DNA of 64,000 nt. Origin: Paenisporosarcina sp. OV554. GTDB taxonomy: Bacteria > Bacillota > Bacilli > Bacillales_A > Planococcaceae. How positions within the stretch are numbered: position 1 is the first letter of the stretch; each line of letters opens with the position of its first letter. The notes under the pieces are model-generated. The model made no database searches. It had not been told where the DNA came from and saw only the letters and a list, made by a program, of their open reading frames with translations. The stretch is taken from positions 84,174 through 148,173 of the forward strand of contig NZ_QBUC01000009.1 of assembly GCF_003058165.1 (NCBI RefSeq), in the 5' to 3' direction. Of the stretch, positions 54,056 through 62,538 are shown piece after piece. A program made the translations under genes and the position numbers.

Positions 54056-54238
54056 ATGTTGGATTTAGAAAAACAAAAGAAAAAATCATTGCCTTAGATG
54101 AGTCAGATGCTAAAAAGCATTGAAATGATGACCGCCGCATATTTGGAAATGGCAAAAGACGGAAAAGATGACTTTACAAGCGATAAATATGTAGATGTAC
54201 TAAAAGAGATGTATAAGAAAAAGCATCAAGAGAATTAA
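54056..54238 (+). pseudogene. small gene broken by an in-frame amber codon
   Basis: AAGGAG precedes ATG at 54056. The frame reads MLDLEKQKKKSLP, then TAG, then continues in frame as MSQMLKSIEMMTAAYLEMAK to a TAA at 54236. The second part (54098-54238) could be a shorter gene, but the good ribosome binding site belongs to the first ATG. A nonsense mutation is the simplest reading. Confidence 0.6.
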
Positions 54239-54251
54239 ATAAAACTTCTTA

Positions 54252-54276
54252 TTCAACTAACGGGTGCTTTAGTTCA
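54252..54276. repeat. palindromic repeat
   Basis: TTCAACTAACGGGTGCTTTAG is followed by TTCAAT, one arm slightly changed. A decayed copy follows at 54297-54330. Confidence 0.7.
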
Positions 54277-54383
54277 ATAAAGAGTTGAGCCTTTCTTATT
54301 GAATTAACGAGGCAGTTTAGTTTATGAAGGGAATCCCATTTAAGTTATAAGTAAGAAATATTTGTAAAGAGAGCTGAAGATAA

Positions 54384-54653
54384 ATGAAAAAGTATCCCTG
54401 CCCTTGTTGTGGTTTTAAGACTTTAGAAGAGAAACCTTCTGGGACGGACATCATATGTAAAGTTTGTTTTTGGCATGATGATTATGTTCAAGCAAAAGAT
54501 GTTGACTATTGGGGTGGTGCAAACGAATTATCATTAAGGGATAGTCAAAAGAATTTTTTGAACTTCGGAGCAATCGAAGAAAGATTTATAAAGAATGTAA
54601 GAAAACCAACTATTGAAGAAGCAAGGGATTTAAATTGGAAACCAAAAGCTTAA
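54384..54653 (+). CDS. CPCC-type cysteine-rich protein
   Basis: The 89-residue protein begins MKKYPCPCCGFKTLEEKPSG and contains ICKVCFWHDDYVQ, the pattern of the Cys-rich CPCC family, often found in toxin-immunity and prophage cargo settings. It is the last gene before the comGC junction. Confidence 0.85.
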   Translation: MKKYPCPCCGFKTLEEKPSGTDIICKVCFWHDDYVQAKDVDYWGGANELSLRDSQKNFLNFGAIEERFIKNVRKPTIEEARDLNWKPKA

Positions 54654-54669
54654 AAATAATTATCTCTTA

Positions 54670-54742
54670 TTCAACTAACGGGTGCTTTAGTTGAACAACC
54701 CTAATAATAGTTAGTGCAAACACCTAGCCCCTTTGGTTGGGT
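54670..54742 (+). repeat. palindromic repeat and terminator, third R1 unit
   Basis: TTCAACTAA...TTTAGTTGAA (54670-54695) is followed by CCTAGCCCC/GGTTGGGTG with TTTTTG, as at 48027 and 52648. Confidence 0.75.
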
Positions 54743-54777
54743 GTTTTTGTGTTCGGTATTTACATTCATTATCTAAT

Positions 54778-54980
54778 TAAGCTTGATATATAGGCATTTT
54801 AAAAGAGCCCAATTCGTATGCGAATTTAGGCTCTTTTTGTATGTTTAATTTAGATTTTGTACCTGATTACTGACGGGTTAAGGGCTTTTACTTTGTCAGT
54901 TTCTTCTATATAAAGGACAAGGTAAATCAAAGTACATAAAAAGATCAATTTTATTATAGGGGTAATACCTACACATTATT
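54778..54980 (+). repeat. prophage right end (copy D)
   Basis: This copy has the GAGCC/GGCTC terminator (54805-54839), the arm GGGTAATACC (54960-54969) and an 11-bp spacer next to the true right core. It is the reference for copies A, B and C. The gap 54654-54980 holds nothing else. Confidence 0.88.
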
Positions 54981-54987
54981 GAAATGA
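54981..54987 (+). other. attR core
   Basis: GAAATGA matches the left core exactly. To the right is comGC sequence TGGTGGTGTTACTG. The reading frame joins codon 13 of the left fragment to GAA ATG here. Confidence 0.85.
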
Positions 54988-55259
54988 TGGTGGTGTTACT
55001 GATTATTTCAGTCTTAATATTAATTGCTATTCCAAATGTGACGAAACATTCAGCAACAATCGATGATAAAGGTTGTGAAGCCTTTGTCAAAATGGTCCAA
55101 GGCCAAGTAGAAGCTTATCGAATTGATTTAAAAGCTGTACCGAGTCTTTCCGACTTAACTGATAATGATTACTTATATGAAGGCGAAACGACATGTCCAA
55201 ATGGTACAGAGATCAATATTGATGCAGCAGGGCTTGTTACAGAAGTTGTCCCTGGATAA
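54984..55259 (+). pseudogene. comGC: comGC 3' fragment (pseudopilin helix and body)
   Basis: The 91 codons start MMVVLLIISVLILIAIPNV, the hydrophobic helix of the major competence pseudopilin, and continue through CEAFVKMVQGQVEAYR and CPNGT to the end. The leader and cleavage motif are missing and there is no ribosome binding site before the ATG. Fusion with 2329-2367 would give a 105-residue ComGC. In the lysogen this gene is off unless the phage leaves. Confidence 0.93.
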
Positions 55260-55677
55260 TCGAGGGTATTCATTAATTGAATTACTTCTTGTACTAACAA
55301 TTGTTATGATGATTAGTTCAAGTGCAGTCTATTTTAATAATCGTTATATTGAAAATAGGACATTTGATTTATTTTATAATCAATTGAAACTTGATGTTGC
55401 ACATATTCAACTAATCGCATTAACCGAAGAAAAATATATAAAACTAGTTTTTGAATCGGAAGGAAGTCGATATGTGGCAAGAAAAACATTATTTGATTCT
55501 GTTTTTGAAAGGAAGTTACCTCCAGGATATCGTTGGTCTTCGAGTAGCACTATTAATGAGATATCCTTTCACCCGAACGGCACCATTGTTAAGTTCGGAA
55601 CTTTGGCTTTTATTACACCTGATGGAATAAAAACTGTTCGAGTTTTTATTGGGAAGGGACGTATGATACTTGAATAG
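55246..55677 (+). CDS. comGD: competence minor pseudopilin ComGD
   Basis: TTG at 55246 gives MSLDNRGYSLIELLLVLTI, a prepilin motif followed by a hydrophobic helix; 143 residues. An open frame extends upstream in comGC but lacks a pilin leader. It overlaps the comGC stop by 14 bases and comGE by 8. In the lysogen it lies downstream of the prophage and so depends on read-through from it or on excision. Confidence 0.88.
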   Translation: MSLDNRGYSLIELLLVLTIVMMISSSAVYFNNRYIENRTFDLFYNQLKLDVAHIQLIALTEEKYIKLVFESEGSRYVARKTLFDSVFERKLPPGYRWSSSSTINEISFHPNGTIVKFGTLAFITPDGIKTVRVFIGKGRMILE

Positions 55678-55969
55678 TAATCAAGGATTTTCTTTTGTAG
55701 AAACAATCCTGACTGTCAGTATATTACTTATAGTTTTTGGAACATTGCTACCCTTAACAAATCGAATGATGGTTCATTTAGCAGAAAAAAGAAGCGAATT
55801 ACATGTAGCCATTACCAAAAATCAAGCTGCAACTGCTTTGCAAAATGGAATGATTTCTGGTGTCGTTATCCTCGATGACGTAGTTTACTCTTGGAGTTGG
55901 AGTCAACCAAAGCTTTGTGTGCAGTATTTGTTTTTTGAAGTGAGTAATGAATCATGCGACACCTATTAA
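55670..55969 (+). CDS. comGE: competence minor pseudopilin ComGE
   Basis: TTG at 55670 starts MNSNQGFSFVETILTVSILL, a prepilin-like N-terminus, with 99 residues. It overlaps comGD and comGF. Position in the operon supports the name. Confidence 0.82.
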   Translation: MNSNQGFSFVETILTVSILLIVFGTLLPLTNRMMVHLAEKRSELHVAITKNQAATALQNGMISGVVILDDVVYSWSWSQPKLCVQYLFFEVSNESCDTY

Positions 55970-56394
55970 CTTCTAGGGGATACACATTTATTGATGCGAT
56001 TCTTCAATTATCTGCTCTTATGCTGTTCTCGCAATTGATCTTGTTTTATTCAGTGTGGTTTAAACAAGTAGAAAGATATTTCTTTCATGCTGAACCAATT
56101 GAGTGGGAAATATTTTCACTCGATATAGAAAGTTACGTTTCAACAGTGACAACAATGGGCGAGCAACTAAATCAAAACGGTATACGTTTTGTAAAAAACG
56201 GCGAAGAGTTTGATATTGAATGTTATCAATCATCCATTCGCAAACAGAAAAACCGTTTAGGACATGAACCGATGTTGACTGGTTTGAATTCATGTAAAGT
56301 ACAACTGATAGGAGATTACGTTATTATCCAAGTAGATTTTGAAAATGGACGAAATGAGGAACGTACATATGAAGTATCTATTTCCTCGCAATGA
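55954..56394 (+). CDS. comGF: competence minor pseudopilin ComGF
   Basis: The 146-residue protein has a leader SRGYTFIDAILQLSAL followed by a hydrophobic helix and a beta-rich body (SCKVQLIGDYVIIQVDFENG), typical of ComGF. It overlaps comGE and comGG. Confidence 0.87.
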   Translation: MRHLLTSRGYTFIDAILQLSALMLFSQLILFYSVWFKQVERYFFHAEPIEWEIFSLDIESYVSTVTTMGEQLNQNGIRFVKNGEEFDIECYQSSIRKQKNRLGHEPMLTGLNSCKVQLIGDYVIIQVDFENGRNEERTYEVSISSQ

Positions 56395-56554
56395 ATCTGG
56401 TTTCTTGCTTCCTGTAGCTATTGTTTTGTTATTCGTTGTCTCTGGCGTGCTTTTATACTTCATTACTTCCTACGTATCTCAGATGAATATATATGAGATG
56501 TTGGAAAGTCATTATATATCTGCTACTATTAAAAAAATGGAAAGTCAGAAATAG
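56369..56554 (+). CDS. comGG: short ComGG-like protein
   Basis: ATG at 56369 follows GAGGA. The 61 residues begin MKYLFPRNESGFLLPVAIVLL, the ComGG-type leader and helix, but the protein stops at half the length of B. subtilis ComGG (124). A poly-A run before the stop could have shifted the frame, or this lineage may have a short form. Confidence 0.7.
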   Translation: MKYLFPRNESGFLLPVAIVLLFVVSGVLLYFITSYVSQMNIYEMLESHYISATIKKMESQK

Positions 56555-56598
56555 TAACGGTTTGTTATGATTTGTAGCAAAGTAAGTGGGGTAAGAGT

Positions 56599-57117
56599 AT
56601 GAAAAAAATTTACTTAATTGGTTTCATGGGGTCAGGAAAAAGTGCAATTGGACGGCGGTTAAGCTTTTTGCTGAAAATTCCTTATTACGACATGGATCAG
56701 GAAATAGTAAAAAAAATGGGGATGACCATCCCGGAAATTTTCGAAAGATACGGTGAGCCTTTCTTTCGTCAACAAGAACATGAATTTCTTAAAACTTTCC
56801 GAGATGAATGGTGTATCGTATCCACTGGTGGCGGAGTAGCGGTGAATCCTAGCAATAGTAAAGAAATGCGTCAAACTGGATTGGTGTTATTTTTAGATGC
56901 TACATTTCCGGATATTTGGAAGAGAATTCACCGTGATGTTAACAGGCCCATTGTACAAGCTACTACCAGGGAGCAGTTAGAAGCGTTATATACCATAAGA
57001 AAAAGGTTTTACAAAGCAGCATCGCACATCACAATAAGAACGGAAGGTCGCACATTAAGACAAATAACTGAATATGCTGCATTTCAAGTTAATCGCTTAA
57101 AATCGGATGATTTTTAG
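56599..57117 (+). CDS. aroK: shikimate kinase
   Basis: The enzyme phosphorylates shikimate in aromatic amino acid synthesis. The 172 residues have Walker A GFMGSGKS (8-15), DMDQEI near 32, FRQQE near 57 and STGGGV near 78. It lies 44 bases after comGG, a linkage seen in related Bacillales. Confidence 0.93.
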   Translation: MKKIYLIGFMGSGKSAIGRRLSFLLKIPYYDMDQEIVKKMGMTIPEIFERYGEPFFRQQEHEFLKTFRDEWCIVSTGGGVAVNPSNSKEMRQTGLVLFLDATFPDIWKRIHRDVNRPIVQATTREQLEALYTIRKRFYKAASHITIRTEGRTLRQITEYAAFQVNRLKSDDF

Positions 57118-57163
57118 TTTTTTTGTATTAATGTTCGTGTTTGAGTTGGAAATACAAAATAGA

Positions 57164-57192
57164 TTGCGCTTACTTCTATTCAATGTTAAGAT
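57164..57192 (+). promoter_or_regulatory. promoter of the gcv operon
   Basis: TTGCGC (57164-57169) and TAAGAT (57187-57192) are 17 bp apart, upstream of the glycine riboswitch. Confidence 0.5.
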
Positions 57193-57249
57193 ATACACGA
57201 AGCGATACATGCTTTCGTACATTGATTTCTTTATAGCCAAAACATATGT

Positions 57250-57432
57250 TTTGGGCGGATGAGTATACGGGGAGAGAACGCGCTAGTCGCGTCGCCGAAG
57301 GAGCAAGTAGTAACTACGAATCTCTCAGGTAAAAAGAACTCGTATAGGACGCATCTCTGGAGAATGCTATGATTTTATGTAGCTACCAAAGAGGAAAGCC
57401 GATTTCAGGTAAACTTTCAGGTGCCAGGACAG
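57250..57432 (+). ncRNA. tandem glycine riboswitch (gcvT motif)
   Basis: The sequence has two aptamer-like units, with GGGGAGAGAACGCGC, GCCGAAGGAGCAAG and CTCTCAGGTAAAA in the first and CTCTGGAGAATGC, CCAAAGAGGAAAGCC and TTTCAGGT in the second. This is the well-known tandem glycine riboswitch that turns on glycine cleavage genes. It is followed by a terminator and gcvT. Confidence 0.93.
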
Positions 57433-57469
57433 AGAATTCTCATTTAATGGGAATTCTCTGTCTTTTTTT
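57428..57469 (+). terminator. riboswitch-controlled terminator
   Basis: GACAGAGAATTC and GAATTCTCTGTC form a 12-bp stem followed by seven T. Glycine binding would prevent it from forming. Confidence 0.88.
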
Positions 57470-57587
57470 AGAGTGTAAAGTTCTTTCATCTCTCACTTGC
57501 TTCATGTAAGGGAACGGTCTTATTTAATCGCTCTAACAATCTAACCAGCAACACTTCTGCCCGCTATGAAAAGAGGAGGAAATTACA

Positions 57588-58691
57588 TTGTCGGAAAATT
57601 TAAAACGCACACCTTTGTTTGATTCGTACAAAGCATACGGAGGGAAAACAATTGATTTTGGTGGATGGGAATTACCAGTTCAGTTTTCAAGTATTAAGGA
57701 AGAACATGAAGCTGTTCGTACTAAAGCTGGATTATTTGATGTATCTCATATGGGGGAAATCATCGTTCGTGGTGAAGATAGTCTCGAGTACCTTCAAAAA
57801 TTACTGACAAACGACGTGTCAAAGTTACAAAATGGTCAAGCCCAATATAACGCAATGTGTTACGAAGATGGTGGCACGGTAGACGATTTACTAGTTTATA
57901 AAATTGATCAAGGTGATTATTTACTAGTTGTAAATGCATCTAATATCGAAAAAGACTTTGATTGGATGATCAAGTATATTATTGGCGATACCACTGTACA
58001 TAATGTTTCAGATTCTTATGGTCAACTTGCATTACAAGGACCACTGGCAGAAACAGTTTTACAACGTTTAACTACGGAAGACTTAAATGAAATCGGCTTT
58101 TTCAAATTTAAAACGGATGTAAAAGTCGGTAACTATGAAGTTTTAGTATCCCGTACTGGCTATACAGGTGAAGATGGATTTGAAATATACGGAAATCCTG
58201 CATCAATTATAGCGTTATGGGACTTGATATTAGACGAAGGTAAGGCAGACGGTGTTGTTCCTTGTGGACTTGGCGCGCGTGATACATTACGTTTTGAAGC
58301 GTGTTTAGCCCTATATGGTCAAGAGCTTTCAAAAGATATCTCTCCACTTGAAGCAGGTATCGGATTTGCAGTTAAGCTGAAAAAAGAAGATGACTTTATT
58401 GGTCAAAAAGCTCTTGTTCAACAAAAAGAAGCGGGTATACCTCGTAAGTTAGTCGGACTAGAAATGATTGATAAAGGTATACCTAGACACGGCTACAAGG
58501 TATACAAAGATGACCAACAAATTGGTGAAGTAACTACAGGTACACAGTCTCCGACGCTTAAGAAAAACATAGGACTTGGCTTAATTGATAGTAAGTTCAT
58601 TGAACTTGGAACTGAAGTTGAAGTTGAAATTCGTGGAAAACGCTTGAAAGCTGTTACTGTATCAACACCTTTTTATAAACGCCAAAAATAA
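57588..58691 (+). CDS. gcvT: aminomethyltransferase, glycine cleavage T protein
   Basis: TTG at 57588 follows GAGGAGG. The 367 residues contain the GcvT folate-binding fold: [10 protein letters not shown] near 47, [19 protein letters not shown] near 85, [14 protein letters not shown] near 186 and [14 protein letters not shown] near 226. The protein moves the methylene group of glycine to tetrahydrofolate. Confidence 0.96.
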   Translation: MSENLKRTPLFDSYKAYGGKTIDFGGWELPVQFSSIKEEHEAVRTKAGLFDVSHMGEIIVRGEDSLEYLQKLLTNDVSKLQNGQAQYNAMCYEDGGTVDDLLVYKIDQGDYLLVVNASNIEKDFDWMIKYIIGDTTVHNVSDSYGQLALQGPLAETVLQRLTTEDLNEIGFFKFKTDVKVGNYEVLVSRTGYTGEDGFEIYGNPASIIALWDLILDEGKADGVVPCGLGARDTLRFEACLALYGQELSKDISPLEAGIGFAVKLKKEDDFIGQKALVQQKEAGIPRKLVGLEMIDKGIPRHGYKVYKDDQQIGEVTTGTQSPTLKKNIGLGLIDSKFIELGTEVEVEIRGKRLKAVTVSTPFYKRQK

Positions 58692-58715
58692 TTGTTGGAA
58701 AGAGGTCATGACCCA

Positions 58716-60062
58716 ATGAAACATCGTTACTTACCAATGACAGAACAAGATCAAAAAGAAATGTTAGAAACCATTGGAGTTTCTTCTATAGATGAACTGT
58801 TTTCTGACATACCTGAAAAAGTACGTTTTCAAGGACAATATAATATTAAACCTGCTAAATCAGAATCCTCTTTATTAAAAGAGTTATCTCAGATGGCTGC
58901 TAAAAATGCGGATAATAAGGCTTTTGCTTCATTCTTGGGCGCTGGTGTTTATGATCACTATAAACCGATTATTGTTGATCATGTCATTTCTCGTTCAGAA
59001 TTCTATACAGCATACACACCTTACCAACCTGAAATTTCTCAAGGGGAATTGCAAGCCATTTTCGAATTCCAAACAATGATTTGTGAATTAACTGGAATGG
59101 ACTTAGCAAACTCTTCTATGTATGACGGTGGAACTGCATTAGCTGAAGCTGGAACTCTTGCGGCTGGTCATACAAAACGTAAAAAACTTCTTATTTCTGG
59201 TGCTGTAAACCCAGAATCTCAAGATGTAGTACGTATGTATGCATTGGGTCAATCGATTGAAGTTGTTCAAATTCCAACTAAAGATGGAATAACAGATGTC
59301 GAAGCATTATCAAATATGATTGATGAAAACACAGCGGCTGTTTTAGTGCAATATCCAAATTTCTACGGTCAAGTAGAAGACTTACGTAAAATGGAAGGTA
59401 TGACACATGAAGCAAAAGCATTATTAGTTGTTTCTTCCAACCCACTTGCACTAGGTGTTTTAACTTCACCAGGAAAATTAGGTGCAGATATAGTAGTTGG
59501 AGATGCTCAACCATTTGGTATCTCTGAATCATTCGGTGGACCTCATTGTGGTTACTTTGCAGTTACTTCAAAATTAATGCGCAAAGTGCCTGGTCGTCTA
59601 GTGGGTGAAACAACAGATGAAGTAGGTCGTCGTGGCTATGTATTAACTCTTCAAGCTCGTGAACAACATATTCGTCGTGATAAAGCGACTTCTAACATCT
59701 GTTCAAACCAAGCGTTAAATGCTCTTGCTGCATCAGTTGCTATGACGGCTCTTGGCAAAAAAGGTGTTCAAGAAATAGCTACACAAAATATTTTAAAAAC
59801 CAACTATGCTAAAAAAGCGTTTGAAGCAGCAGGATTTGACGTTGTGTACCAAGGTGCACATTTCAATGAAATCGTAGTAAATGTTAAGGGGTCTGTAACG
59901 GCGCTAAATAAAGAATTATTAAAAGTAGGCATTATCGGTGGATTTGACTTGGGTAAAGTCGAAGAAAAGTTAGAAGGACATGCGTTAATAGCTGTTACAG
60001 AGCAAAGAACAAAAGAAGAAATCGATGCGCTTGTGCAAGAAATGGGGTCTTTCCGTGCATAA
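58716..60062 (+). CDS. gcvPA: glycine dehydrogenase (decarboxylating) subunit 1
   Basis: ATG at 58716 gives 448 residues, the usual length. It has [19 protein letters not shown] and [15 protein letters not shown] near 140, and [10 protein letters not shown] near 270. It forms the P protein with subunit 2, which overlaps its end by 8 bases. Confidence 0.96.
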   Translation: MKHRYLPMTEQDQKEMLETIGVSSIDELFSDIPEKVRFQGQYNIKPAKSESSLLKELSQMAAKNADNKAFASFLGAGVYDHYKPIIVDHVISRSEFYTAYTPYQPEISQGELQAIFEFQTMICELTGMDLANSSMYDGGTALAEAGTLAAGHTKRKKLLISGAVNPESQDVVRMYALGQSIEVVQIPTKDGITDVEALSNMIDENTAAVLVQYPNFYGQVEDLRKMEGMTHEAKALLVVSSNPLALGVLTSPGKLGADIVVGDAQPFGISESFGGPHCGYFAVTSKLMRKVPGRLVGETTDEVGRRGYVLTLQAREQHIRRDKATSNICSNQALNALAASVAMTALGKKGVQEIATQNILKTNYAKKAFEAAGFDVVYQGAHFNEIVVNVKGSVTALNKELLKVGIIGGFDLGKVEEKLEGHALIAVTEQRTKEEIDALVQEMGSFRA

Positions 60063-61515
60063 AGATAATCAACCACTAATTTTTGAAATCACAAAGCCAG
60101 GCCGAATTGGCTATAGTTTGCCAGATCTTGATATTCCAGAAGTAGATTTATCAACTTTATTACCTGAAGGTTTACTACGAGAAGAAGCTGCAGAACTTCC
60201 AGAAGTATCCGAACTCGATATTATGAGACATTATACAGCACTTTCGAAGCGAAACCATGGTGTCGATTCAGGGTTCTACCCACTTGGATCATGTACGATG
60301 AAATACAATCCGAAAATCAATGAATCAGTTGCCCGTTTCCCTGGATTTGCAAACATTCACCCACTTCAAGATGAAGACACAGTTCAAGGTGCTATGGAAT
60401 TAATGTATGATTTGCAAGAGCATTTAATTGAAATAACAGGTATGGACGACTTGACACTACAACCTGCAGCTGGAGCACACGGTGAATGGACTGCGCTTAT
60501 GATGATTCGCGCGTTCCACTTAGCAAATGGTGACACACAACGTACTAAAGTTATTGTTCCTGATTCTGCCCATGGAACGAACCCTGCATCAGCAACGGTT
60601 GCTGGATTCGATACAATAACAGTTAAGTCTGACGAAAATGGTTTAGTTGACTTAGAAGATTTAAAACGTGTGGTAGGTGACGATACAGCAGCATTGATGT
60701 TGACGAATCCAAATACACTTGGTTTATTTGAAGAAAACATTTTAGAAATGGCTGCTATCATCCATGGTGTCGGTGGTAAGCTCTATTATGATGGTGCAAA
60801 CTTAAATGCTGTAATGTCTAAAGCTCGTCCGGGAGATATGGGCTTTGACTGTGTACATTTAAACTTGCATAAAACATTCACAGGTCCTCACGGTGGTGGT
60901 GGACCAGGTTCGGGTCCGGTTGGTGTGAAGAAAGACTTAATTCCTTTCCTACCGAAACCTGTTCTAGTGAAAACTGAAGAAGGCTATCACTTCGATTACA
61001 ACCGTCCACAATCAATTGGACGAGTTAAGCCTTTCTATGGGAACTTTGGGATTAATGTACGTGCCTATACGTATATCCGTTCAATGGGTCCAGATGGTCT
61101 GAAAGCCATTACTGAATATGCAGTACTTAACGCAAATTATATGATGCGTCGTTTGCAGCCACATTTTGACTTGCCATATGATCGTCATTGCAAGCATGAG
61201 TTCGTTTTAAGTGGTCGTCGCCAAAAGAAATTAGGTGTTCGTACGCTTGATATGGCGAAACGTCTCCTAGACTTTGGCTACCATCCACCTACAATTTACT
61301 TCCCATTAAATGTGGAAGAAGCGATGATGATTGAACCAACTGAAACGGAGTCGAAAGAAACGCTAGATGCATTTATCGATGCGATGATTCAGATTGCAAG
61401 AGAAGTTGAAGAAAATCCAGAAATCGTACAGCAAGCACCTCATACAACTGTTATAAAACGTTTAGATGAGACAAAAGCTGCTCGTACCCCAGTATTACGT
61501 TATAAAAAAGCATAA
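60055..61515 (+). CDS. gcvPB: glycine dehydrogenase (decarboxylating) subunit 2
   Basis: GTG at 60055 gives 486 residues. The PLP lysine lies in [16 protein letters not shown] near residue 272, with [11 protein letters not shown] near 171. This is the catalytic PLP subunit of the split P protein. A strong terminator follows. Confidence 0.96.
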   Translation: MHKDNQPLIFEITKPGRIGYSLPDLDIPEVDLSTLLPEGLLREEAAELPEVSELDIMRHYTALSKRNHGVDSGFYPLGSCTMKYNPKINESVARFPGFANIHPLQDEDTVQGAMELMYDLQEHLIEITGMDDLTLQPAAGAHGEWTALMMIRAFHLANGDTQRTKVIVPDSAHGTNPASATVAGFDTITVKSDENGLVDLEDLKRVVGDDTAALMLTNPNTLGLFEENILEMAAIIHGVGGKLYYDGANLNAVMSKARPGDMGFDCVHLNLHKTFTGPHGGGGPGSGPVGVKKDLIPFLPKPVLVKTEEGYHFDYNRPQSIGRVKPFYGNFGINVRAYTYIRSMGPDGLKAITEYAVLNANYMMRRLQPHFDLPYDRHCKHEFVLSGRRQKKLGVRTLDMAKRLLDFGYHPPTIYFPLNVEEAMMIEPTETESKETLDAFIDAMIQIAREVEENPEIVQQAPHTTVIKRLDETKAARTPVLRYKKA

Positions 61516-61517
61516 TC

Positions 61518-61551
61518 AAAAAGAGTTCATCATTTGATGAACTCTTTTTTG
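61518..61551 (+). terminator. terminator of the gcv operon
   Basis: AAAAGAGTTCATCA and TGATGAACTCTTTT form a long stem around TT, followed by more T. Confidence 0.92.
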
Positions 61552-61721
61552 ATTAGTTCTGTTTATTAATTAAAGGTTCTGTTAAATTGTGATGTTGATT
61601 TTCGTATGATCGTAAATTTGCGCTTGCCGCACGTTCCGCTTGAGCCAACAAGAATGAAAACCACATACTTGTGGGTCTCATTCTTGGGCCAACTGGAAGT
61701 GGGTCATGAAGGTGTTGCCAC

Positions 61722-62055
61722 AAGATTTCTCGCATTGCATTTTGCGACGAGTAACCGCAGGAGCAATTTCTCGATTGCATTTTGCGACGAGTAACCGCAG
61801 GAGCAATTTTTCGCATTGCATTTTGCGACGAGTAACCGCAGGAGCAATTTCTCGCATTGCATTTTGCGACGAGTACCCGCAGGAGCAATTTCTCGATTGC
61901 ATTTTGCGACGAGTAACCGCAGGAGCAATTTTTCGCATTGCATTTTGCGACGAGTAACCGCAGGAGCAATTTCTCGCATTGCATTTTGCGACGAGTAACC
62001 GCAGGAGCAATTTCTCGCACTGCATTTTGCGACGAGTAACCGCAGGAGCAGGACG
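61722..62055. repeat. eight-copy 40/41-bp tandem repeat
   Basis: The marker TTTGCGACGAGTAACCGCAG starts at 61741, 61781, 61822, 61863, 61903, 61944, 61985 and 62026, so units are 40 or 41 bp. The difference is a single C in TCTCG(C)ATTGC. Copies are nearly identical with no unique spacers. It lies in the gap between gcvPB and the convergent ATPase gene; open frames across it are shadows. Confidence 0.92.
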
Positions 62056-62538
62056 TGCGTTTTTAACCATCGTTCCTGTACATGCTAGGCGCAAATGTAA
62101 TCTTTCTTTTCTTTTTTAATATCTATTGCATTCTTAAACTTAGCCAAAATAAAAAAAGCAGAAAGCGGCCGAAATTGCATCTTCGGCCGAACATTCACTT
62201 AAAGAAACCTTCTATTCTGTAGTTAACCAGTTCAAGAACAATGTGTGCTTCCAGGTGGCAAGGGAGCGAAGGATACACAACTCTCTTTTGTATATATTAT
62301 TGTGTAGCAAGTAAAGCGTCCAAAGCAAACTGGAAACCTGTCATCCTCAGTAAGTGGAAACAAGGTTTTACGTTTGTAGTTGTAGTGATAATTCTTAAAA
62401 TGAGTATTAATTAAGATGTTTTGAAAGGCTCTGTTAAACGATACAGTTTTTTCGTACATTTATTCACTTGCGGCATGCTAGGGGCAAATGCATTTCTTTT
62501 GTTCTTTCATTTCAAACAGATTCTTTTACATAGCCTAA
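62056..62538. other. gap downstream of the tandem repeat
   Basis: A perfect CGGCCGAA/TTCGGCCG hairpin is at 62166-62189. GGAAC, CATGCTAGG and GCAAATG words occur near 62080 and again near 62475, so part of the gap may be an old duplication. I see no gene here. Confidence 0.5.

Larger units (their letters stand above)
2368..54980. mobile_element. integrated temperate siphophage in comGC, about 52.6 kb
   Basis: The element has an integrase at its left edge, a repressor/Cro switch, recombination, replication, packaging, head, tail and lysis modules in the usual order, and cargo at the right edge. Both ends lie in comGC at a shared GAAATGA core. Removing one core copy restores comGC in frame. 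The morphogenesis genes appear uninterrupted, so the phage may be inducible. The rightmost 6.5 kb contains three more attR-like sites, so the phage proper may end near 48484 and the rest may be accreted modules. Confidence 0.93.

Noticed and set aside
2368..54987. tRNA-based attachment site
   Set aside because: Neither junction has a tRNA; both lie in comGC and the integrase is of the serine type.
61722..62055. Possible CRISPR array
   Set aside because: Units follow each other with no unique spacers, and no cas genes are nearby; it is a plain tandem repeat.
61553..62094. Several overlapping repeat-coded frames on both strands
   Set aside because: A repeat unit of 40/41 bp gives open frames by chance; they have no starts with ribosome binding sites.
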